Positions 59,383 through 64,000 of a stretch of DNA of 64,000 bases are shown one piece after another. The notes beneath the pieces were generated by a model that saw only the letters and a program-made list of their open reading frames with translations, did not search any database and was not told the origin of the DNA. Numbering within the stretch: the first letter of the stretch is position 1; the number at the start of each line of letters is the position of its first letter. The stretch lies in NCBI GenBank assembly GCA_029880545.1, contig JAOUOD010000010.1:44913-108912 (forward strand), written 5' to 3'. The translations under genes were made by a program, and so were the position numbers. The DNA comes from Gammaproteobacteria bacterium. GTDB taxonomy: Bacteria > Pseudomonadota > Gammaproteobacteria > Acidiferrobacterales > SZUA-150.

Positions 59383-60129
59383 TCAGTGACTTGCAGGGGT
59401 TTTTGTCTCGATGGTTTTCAGGGACCAGCCGTGCAATTCGTTCTTCTCGTTAAAACCAAGTCTGTACTCATTTATCTGATTCGGGTTAGAGGTAATTTTC
59501 TGATATATCCACTGCCCCGAATCCTTGGCACTGGGTTCTCCCAGTAAAACAGCCACCTGGGAAGGCTTCATTCCCTGCCTGAGCAAGTTTACACGCTGAC
59601 CGAATGACAACCTCTTTTCTGTGCCTTGCGCTGAAGGCACGGGCCCAACTGATGCCATTGATCGCTGGGTCAGTGCCACGGCCTGCTCGTCAGCATTGGC
59701 GGCTGCTTTTGCCAGTGCCATCTCGGTAGGTGATGATACATCTGCTTGACCGGGGTTCTCAGCGCCCGCAGCGCTGGCAACGTTTGCTGCCGGATCGGTG
59801 ACCGGTTGAACAGTTTGAGCAGGCGATAGCCGGGCAGTTTGTACCGGCTCAGCAGAATCCGGAATTCCAAGACCATTAATTCTCTGGTTCAAAAAAGCGA
59901 CCATGCCCACGGCGACCACCATTGAGGCAGCAATAGATGCGGGTACCTGCCATGAACGCTTGCCATGCCTGCCACTACGCGGACCGCTGCTTGTCGCCCT
60001 GCGTGCGGCGGCAAGAATGGCGTTATCTACCGCTTCTGTCGGCAGTTCATTGCCAAAACCGGCATACGCGTGGGACAGTGCTGAACCACCCTCTAGATAG
60101 CTGTCAAATTGACGGTCGCTGTGCATCAT
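59383..60129 (-). CDS. Putative membrane partner of the ECF sigma factor, with BamE-like C-terminus
   Basis: 248 residues. The N-terminal ~65 residues are cytoplasmic in prediction, followed by a single membrane helix (about 66-83), an Ala/Pro/Thr-rich linker, and a C-terminal periplasmic domain (about 180-245). The C-terminal pattern LRQGMKPSQVAVLLGEPS ... SGQWIYQK ... YRLGFNEKNELHGWSL resembles the SmpA/BamE fold (a 'G-M-x-x-x-Q-V-x-x-L-L-G-x-P' start). The start overlaps the sigma-factor stop by four bases, so this is most likely its anti-sigma factor. No zinc-binding HxxxCxxC motif is seen. The role is inferred from position and topology. Confidence 0.7.
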   Translation of the reverse strand: MMHSDRQFDSYLEGGSALSHAYAGFGNELPTEAVDNAILAAARRATSSGPRSGRHGKRSWQVPASIAASMVVAVGMVAFLNQRINGLGIPDSAEPVQTARLSPAQTVQPVTDPAANVASAAGAENPGQADVSSPTEMALAKAAANADEQAVALTQRSMASVGPVPSAQGTEKRLSFGQRVNLLRQGMKPSQVAVLLGEPSAKDSGQWIYQKITSNPNQINEYRLGFNEKNELHGWSLKTIETKTPASH

Positions 60130-60704
60130 TCTTCTTCCTCCAGACCTTCGAGCATCTTGCGCAACTTTGCTACTGCGTAGCGCAATCGGCTCTTGGCTGT
60201 TTCACGATTTACCCCTGTAGCTTCAGCAATCTCATCGAGACTCATGCCCGCCTCTTCCCGCATCAGGAATGCTTCCTTCTGGGCTTCCGGCAATGTATCA
60301 ATGGCCTGCTTCAGCTCTTCCATCTTGAATTGACGCTCGACAACCTGGTCGGGTTCGTGCGTCGCATCTTCCGGCATTTGCTCCCAAAGCGACTCACCAT
60401 CTTCATCGACAAAGGAGTTGGCCAGTTCCGGGCTTTTGCGCCGGTAATAATCAATCAGGCGATTATGGGCCATGTGGTACAGGTAGGTCGTAAATTTCGC
60501 CCTCACCTCGTACCGGTCCTTGGCCCGGATAAGTTTCATCCAGACATCCTGGTACAACTCTTCCGCCAACGGCGCGCTACCCGTCTGCCTGATAAAGTAA
60601 CGATACAGCCCCGGGCGATGACGCCTGTACAATTCATCAAATGCAGCGGCGTCACCATCGCGAAACCGCAGCATCAAATCCTCATCGCTCTCCTGATTTT
60701 TCAT
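60126..60704 (-). CDS. ECF sigma-70 family RNA polymerase sigma factor
   Basis: 192 residues. Region 2 (about 24-90) has FDELYRRHRPGLYRYF and the core-binding/-10 segment VRAKFTTYLYHMAHNRLIDY. Region 4 (about 130-185) has LPEAQKEAFLMREEAGMSLDEI followed by the helix-turn-helix TGVNRETAKSRLRYAVAKLR. The downstream gene overlaps by four bases and encodes a membrane protein likely to restrain it. Target promoters and the inducing signal are unknown. 83 bases separate it from recR upstream. Confidence 0.93.
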   Translation of the reverse strand: MKNQESDEDLMLRFRDGDAAAFDELYRRHRPGLYRYFIRQTGSAPLAEELYQDVWMKLIRAKDRYEVRAKFTTYLYHMAHNRLIDYYRRKSPELANSFVDEDGESLWEQMPEDATHEPDQVVERQFKMEELKQAIDTLPEAQKEAFLMREEAGMSLDEIAEATGVNRETAKSRLRYAVAKLRKMLEGLEEEE

Positions 60705-60787
60705 TTGTCTTAACGCGATGCTGCCAAACGGGGGTTAAAACGTGGCACCGCTTTTACTCCATTTTTATTTTGTAATCGTGTTATTAA

Positions 60788-61384
60788 CTATACATCACGA
60801 CGCCCGGAAAAGGCACGTGAGAGCGTATTGCGGTCGATGTACTCCAGTTCACCGCCAACTGGTACACCATAGGCGATACGGGTTGCCCTGATACCGCGAG
60901 ACTGAACCAGTTCACCGACAAAATGCGCCGTTGCCTCGCCTTCCACGGTCAGGTTTGTTGCCAGCACAACTTCCTGGATACCGCCACTATCGAGCAGCGC
61001 CTCCAGCCGGTCCATGCCAAGCTCATCCGGGCCGATGCCATCAAGTGGTGACAAATGCCCCATGAGTACGAAATATGTACCGTTATAGACACCCGCCTGT
61101 TCCAGCGACTGCAAGTCCGTAGGAGTCTCGACAACACATAGCAATGACGGGTCGCGTCTACCGGAACTGCAGATATCGCACAGCGCTGTTTCACTGAGAT
61201 TGTTGCAACGGTGACAGTGGCCTATGGTGTCAACTGCCTGGATCAGTGCGGCGGCAATTTCCCTCGCGCCGTCCCGGTTTCGCTCCAGCAAATGATAGGT
61301 CATGCGGCGTGCGCTTTTCGGACCTACGCCTGGCAATACCCGGAGCGCCTCAATTAGCCGCTGAATGACCCTGGATTCCGACAT
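60788..61384 (-). CDS. recR: Recombination protein RecR
   Basis: Works with RecF and RecO to load RecA at gaps. 198 residues. N-terminal helix-hairpin-helix (LIEALRVLPGVGPKSARRM), a Cys4 zinc finger (CHRCNNLSETALCDIC near residue 57) and a Toprim domain (LLCVVETPTDLQSLEQAG). It ends the dnaX-ybaB-recR string with a 3-base gap to ybaB, as in E. coli. Confidence 0.97.
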   Translation of the reverse strand: MSESRVIQRLIEALRVLPGVGPKSARRMTYHLLERNRDGAREIAAALIQAVDTIGHCHRCNNLSETALCDICSSGRRDPSLLCVVETPTDLQSLEQAGVYNGTYFVLMGHLSPLDGIGPDELGMDRLEALLDSGGIQEVVLATNLTVEGEATAHFVGELVQSRGIRATRIAYGVPVGGELEYIDRNTLSRAFSGRRDV

Positions 61385-61387
61385 TCT

Positions 61388-61708
61388 CTAGAAGGGCAAA
61401 TTCAATCCGGGAATATTGAGCCCCGCAGTGATGCCTGACATTCTCTCCTGCGTGGCTTGTTCCACTTTCCGGACGGCATCGTTGACAGCGGCTGCCAACA
61501 AGTCTTCAAGCATCTCCTTATCATCCTCCATGAGGCCCGGATCAATCTCCACCTTACGTACATCATGACGACAAGTCATGGTCACCTTGACCATGTCACC
61601 ACCAGCATTGCCTGTCACTTCAATATTTGCCAACTCAGCCTGTGCTTTCTGCAGGTCCTGCTGCATACGCTGGGCCTGTTGCATCATCTTGCCGATTCCA
61701 CCTTTCAT
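61388..61708 (-). CDS. ybaB: Nucleoid-associated protein, YbaB/EbfC family
   Basis: Small dimeric DNA-binding protein; the ATG at 61708 gives 106 residues, the usual size (a longer reading goes into dnaX). It has the typical [20 protein letters not shown] helix, a central beta sheet ([13 protein letters not shown] [16 protein letters not shown]) and a C-terminal Gly/Pro-rich tail ([13 protein letters not shown]). It sits between dnaX (19-base gap) and recR. Confidence 0.96.
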   Translation of the reverse strand: MKGGIGKMMQQAQRMQQDLQKAQAELANIEVTGNAGGDMVKVTMTCRHDVRKVEIDPGLMEDDKEMLEDLLAAAVNDAVRKVEQATQERMSGITAGLNIPGLNLPF

Positions 61709-61727
61709 GATAACCTCTTCAAAAAAA

Positions 61728-63437
61728 CTAATGGGTTCGTGGCCTGACCGAACCCGGTTTGATTCGGGCGCCAAATATATCCTGCATTGCCTTGATATTG
61801 GGATCGGCAGCGATTGCCGCATCCGCCGCCTGTTGGGCTTCGTCATTTATCCGCAACTGGCGATCCGCGGGTGTCTCTCCCTTTGCTTCGCCAATGCGAA
61901 TCGACAGCCTGAGCGGTTTACCAAACCGCTCACTAAGCAATTTTTGTAAATCCTGCTCTCGCTCCTTGCTGTACAAGTGCGAGGCATTCACGGCCATAAC
62001 CAGCTGCGCCATATCTTCAGTCTCCGCAGCCTCCGGTACCGCGTTGGCCAAAACCTGCCCCAATAGCCCACCAATTGACCAGTGATCCAGCCAACGGGCC
62101 CAGGTTTCACAATCTACTGGCCAACGGAACAATTCCGGAGCTTGAGCGCACTCCTCCGTCATGGCCTGTGCCAACCCGGTTTCCAGCCCTACACGAGACT
62201 GGACTTCAATCTCGGCTGGGAGAGTTTCCGTCTTCGGTGTTACCTTGGCCGCAGTGTTCAACCGGGGCTTGGCAACCGACGCTGGTGGTGCGCCCCGGTC
62301 TGCACGAGATATTTCACTCTCCCCGGATCCCGGTGTTCCAACATCGACCAACGTTAGTGGCTTGAATGCCAACATTCTCAGCAGGCTCATTTCCAGCCCG
62401 CTTCTAGGATCGGGGGCGAGCGGCAAGTCACGCTTTCCGTGCAAAGCAACCTGGTAAAACAACTGAATGGCTTCGGGAGACAGCGCTTCCGCGTAATCGG
62501 CAAGCATGGCGCGATCGGTTTCAGACAATTCAGATAATTGTATATCTGCCTGCAGCATGGCAATGTGGTGCAGAGCGAGGGCCAGGCTGTCGAGCACAGA
62601 TCGAAAATCACCGCCATGATCCGCCACATCCTTGATTGCAGCCATCAGGCTGGCAGCATCACTCCGCGCCAGAGCGGACAACAATCTTTCTATAATTCCC
62701 TGGTCTATAGTGCCGAGCATTTCACGAACAGGATCCGTTTGCAGCACGCCGTTGCCGTACGCTATCGCCTGGTCCAACAAACTCAATCCATCTCGCATGC
62801 TGCCGTCAGCGGCACGCGCCAGCAAATCAACAGCCGGGGATTCGTACTGTATCGTTTCCGCCTGCAGAATTTTTTCCATCTGTTGATGAATTTGCCCGAT
62901 CTCGAGTCGTTTCAATCCAAACTGCAGACATCGAGACAGGATGGTGACCGGCAATTTTTGCGGATCGGTTGTCGCAAGAAGAAACTTCACATGGGCAGGC
63001 GGTTCTTCCAGGGTCTTCAGCAGCGCGTTAAAGCTATGACCCGAAAGCATGTGTACTTCGTCGATGAGATAGACCTTGTATCGCCCCCGAGTCGGCGCGT
63101 ACTGCACATTATCGAGCAGCTCGCGCGTATCATCCACCTTGGTACGGGATGCGGCATCCACTTCGAGCAGGTCTATATATCGCCCGGCATCAACCTCCTG
63201 GCAGGTTGAGCATTCGCCACATGGTCTTGACGAAATACCTTGTTCGCAATTGAGTGATTTGGCAAGAATCCTGGCGATAGTGGTTTTACCAACACCGCGG
63301 GTACCGGTAAACAGGAATGCATGATGGAGTCGTTGATTGTCCAGTGCATTAACCAGCGGTCGAACAACATGGGATTGACCCACCAGATCTTCAAATGTCC
63401 GCGGCCGCCACTTCCGGGCCAGCACTTCGTAACTCAA
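61728..63437 (-). CDS. dnaX: DNA polymerase III subunits gamma and tau
   Basis: Clamp-loader ATPase. A TTG at 63437, five bases after GGGGGAG, gives 569 residues beginning [20 protein letters not shown], the normal DnaX N-terminus; the longer in-frame reading runs into the 4.5S RNA gene and is not coding. Walker A is GTRGVGKTT near residue 45, followed by a Cys-type zinc element (CEQ ... CGECSTC), the DEAH-like DEVHML Walker B and LSRCLQF sensor 1 regions, domain III, and a C-terminal tau-type region. No canonical A-rich slippery site for a shorter gamma form was found. Confidence 0.96.
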   Translation of the reverse strand: MSYEVLARKWRPRTFEDLVGQSHVVRPLVNALDNQRLHHAFLFTGTRGVGKTTIARILAKSLNCEQGISSRPCGECSTCQEVDAGRYIDLLEVDAASRTKVDDTRELLDNVQYAPTRGRYKVYLIDEVHMLSGHSFNALLKTLEEPPAHVKFLLATTDPQKLPVTILSRCLQFGLKRLEIGQIHQQMEKILQAETIQYESPAVDLLARAADGSMRDGLSLLDQAIAYGNGVLQTDPVREMLGTIDQGIIERLLSALARSDAASLMAAIKDVADHGGDFRSVLDSLALALHHIAMLQADIQLSELSETDRAMLADYAEALSPEAIQLFYQVALHGKRDLPLAPDPRSGLEMSLLRMLAFKPLTLVDVGTPGSGESEISRADRGAPPASVAKPRLNTAAKVTPKTETLPAEIEVQSRVGLETGLAQAMTEECAQAPELFRWPVDCETWARWLDHWSIGGLLGQVLANAVPEAAETEDMAQLVMAVNASHLYSKEREQDLQKLLSERFGKPLRLSIRIGEAKGETPADRQLRINDEAQQAADAAIAADPNIKAMQDIFGARIKPGSVRPRTH

Positions 63438-63467
63438 GCAATCTCCCCCAATTCCTGGAAATCTGGT

Positions 63468-63582
63468 GGCGGATCCAGCCAGCCTGACCCGGACACCCGA
63501 TTCGGATGTTGCGGCTGCTTCCTTCCGGACCTGACCGGGTTCACAACCTATCGCCGCCCGGGAGGCCAACCTTCACCGCCAG
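63468..63582 (-). ncRNA. ffs: 4.5S RNA of the signal recognition particle
   Basis: RNA component of the bacterial signal recognition particle that binds Ffh and directs membrane-protein targeting. The minus strand contains the invariant apical segment GGTCAGGTCCGGAAGG followed by AAGCAGCC, centred near 63518. Ends pair as GGCGG with CCGCC, defining about 115 nucleotides, close to the 114 of E. coli 4.5[11 protein letters not shown] box precedes it. Location just upstream of dnaX is seen in other gammaproteobacteria. Exact ends are estimated. Confidence 0.95.
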
Positions 63583-63591
63583 TGAATCGCG

Positions 63592-63597
63592 AGTATA
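63592..63597 (-). promoter_or_regulatory. -10 box of the ffs promoter
   Basis: TATACT on the minus strand (five of six matches to TATAAT), ending 9 bases before the start of the 4.5S RNA. No convincing -35 hexamer is seen 16-18 bases upstream. Being a stable RNA gene, a strong promoter is expected. Confidence 0.6.
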
Positions 63598-63679
63598 ACA
63601 CGCCCCCTTCCAGGCACCATATTTGGAGTCGTCGAACTGTCCTGTAACTTTCATCGAGAGTACGACTCCAGACTTTCTT

Positions 63680-63727
63680 CCAATCATTAAAAAAGGCTGC
63701 CTACAGGCAGCCTTTTTTAATGATTGG
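63680..63727. terminator. 48-bp perfect palindrome, bidirectional terminator
   Basis: Two 23-base arms that are exact reverse complements around an AC loop, with core GGCTGCCT/AGGCAGCC flanked by A6 and T6 on the two sides. It can act as a rho-independent terminator in either direction, upstream of the ffs promoter, insulating it from whatever lies further right. Confidence 0.9.
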
Positions 63728-63796
63728 CCGGCAGAACCATCGACAATGGTTCAAGCGGGTGTCCGACAGAACACCGAAGGTGGTCTTGGGACCGGA

Positions 63797-63890
63797 GAGA
63801 GGGATTACTCGGGCTGTCGCCCTACCCTTCGGGCCGCCGTTGCACGTACCGTGCGCCGGCGTTCGCCCGCATGTCATGCGGTCGTCGAAC
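63797..63890 (-). pseudogene. Degenerate tRNA-Ser-like 3' end
   Basis: On the minus strand this stretch begins GGTTCGACGACC, then about 70 bases of GC-rich sequence, then GTAATCCCTCTCTCCGG. The two ends look like the halves of a tRNA T-arm plus acceptor stem (GGTTCGA...AATCCCTCTCTCC) split by an insertion. The CCA end is missing. It resembles the edge sequence at 63982-64000. No intact cloverleaf can be drawn. Confidence 0.4.
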
Positions 63891-63940
63891 CGGCCTATAG
63901 CTTTCATCGAGCGTTCGAATACCTGCACACATCACCAATC

Positions 63941-63977
63941 AAATAAAAAAGACCCCGCAAGGGGGTCTTTTTTATTT
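63941..63977. terminator. Bidirectional rho-independent terminator
   Basis: Sixteen-base exact inverted repeat (aaataaaaaagacccc with ggggtcttttttattt) around a 5-base loop, with A6 and T6 tracts. On the minus strand it lies directly downstream of the tRNA-like end at the window edge and would terminate that transcript. Confidence 0.92.
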
Positions 63978-63981
63978 GGTC

Positions 63982-64000
63982 TGGCGGAGAGAGAGGGATT
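63982..64000 (-). tRNA. Probable 3' end of a tRNA-Ser gene (partial, cut by window edge)
   Basis: The minus strand reads AATCCCTCTCTCTCCGCCA: the 3' half of a T-arm, an acceptor strand CTCTCTCC, discriminator G and an encoded CCA, as in tRNA-Ser(GCU) of gammaproteobacteria. A terminator follows five bases later. Because a degenerate copy with almost the same sequence lies 190 bases away, this could be another remnant; the encoded CCA favours a real gene. Anticodon lies outside the window. Confidence 0.55.

Larger units (their letters stand above)
63628..63911. repeat. Two short direct repeats flanking a tRNA-like remnant
   Basis: A 31-base element occurs at 63628-63658 and again at 63881-63911 (27 of 31 identical by hand count; both contain gtcgtcgaac and ctttcatcgag), 253 bases apart. 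Each is followed within about 50 bases by a terminator-type palindrome (63680-63727 and 63941-63977). This suggests an old local duplication of a unit made of a tRNA-end-like sequence plus terminator. Confidence 0.6.

Noticed and set aside
61728..63437. Programmed frameshift in dnaX producing a short gamma subunit
   Set aside because: I looked for an A AAA AAG-type slippery site with a following hairpin on the minus strand and found only short A runs out of phase, so there is no support.
63438..63569. Longer DnaX reading starting at 63569
   Set aside because: The extra residues come from reading through the 4.5S RNA gene; a TTG with a good ribosome-binding site matches the conserved DnaX N-terminus.

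Overview
The window is chromosomal DNA of a Gram-negative gammaproteobacterium. It carries lipid A and Kdo genes (lpxA, lpxB, lpxD, kdsA), bamA/skp/rseP, a type II secretion cluster, and two gene orders conserved in gammaproteobacteria: rpsB-tsf-pyrH-frr-uppS-cdsA-dxr-rseP-bamA-skp-lpxD-fabZ-lpxA-lpxB-rnhB, and dnaE-accA-tilS-pyrG-kdsA-eno-ftsB. The composition looks moderately GC-rich and fairly even. I saw no transposase, integrase, phage gene or CRISPR array. Genus-level placement is not possible from the sequence alone; a free-living aquatic or sediment gammaproteobacterium is plausible.

Layout. 1-10.2 kb, minus strand: dnaE, accA, tilS, pyrG, kdsA, eno, ftsB, tightly packed (the first 74 bases hold no gene I can identify). 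10.4-26.8 kb: an accessory block lying between rnhB and dnaE, which are adjacent in many relatives. It contains a minus-strand lipoprotein of five fibronectin type III (FN3) domains with an exact internal DNA duplication; a divergent plus-strand type II secretion operon gspD-E-F-G-H-I-J-K-L-M-N without gspC; then a plus-strand trio of a small FN3-like lipoprotein, a secreted subtilisin-family protease with a large insertion in its catalytic domain, and a translationally coupled lipoprotein that resembles the protease's own propeptide. 26.8-41.1 kb, minus strand: the long housekeeping operon from rpsB to rnhB, with a recognisable promoter and leader before rpsB and an attenuator-like hairpin between rpsB and tsf.

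41.4-45.0 kb, plus strand: map and glnD. 45.0-50.0 kb, minus strand: an AgcS-type sodium/amino-acid symporter, amiB, tsaE, nnrD/E. 50.0-55.8 kb, mostly plus strand: queG, an unknown exported protein, orn (minus), an M48 membrane protease, a small cytochrome c and two periplasmic Sel1-repeat proteins. 55.8-60.7 kb, minus strand: a half-length phosphate-binding-like protein, a porin, NfeD, an SPFH/stomatin protein, and an ECF sigma factor with its membrane-anchored partner. 60.8-63.6 kb, minus strand: ffs (4.5S RNA), dnaX, ybaB, recR. The last 400 bases hold two strong terminators, a duplicated short sequence, a degenerate tRNA-Ser-like 3' end, and at the very edge what looks like the 3' end of a tRNA-Ser gene.

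How it fits together. The housekeeping operons supply translation factors, nucleotide synthesis, isoprenoid and phospholipid precursors, lipid A and outer-membrane assembly. The accessory block reads as one export module: the type II machine would secrete the protease and perhaps the FN3 lipoprotein, while the propeptide-like lipoprotein is placed to fold or restrain the protease at the envelope. That last proposal is the most novel idea in the window. It rests on visible similarity between the lipoprotein and the protease prodomain, plus a one-base stop/start overlap between the two genes.
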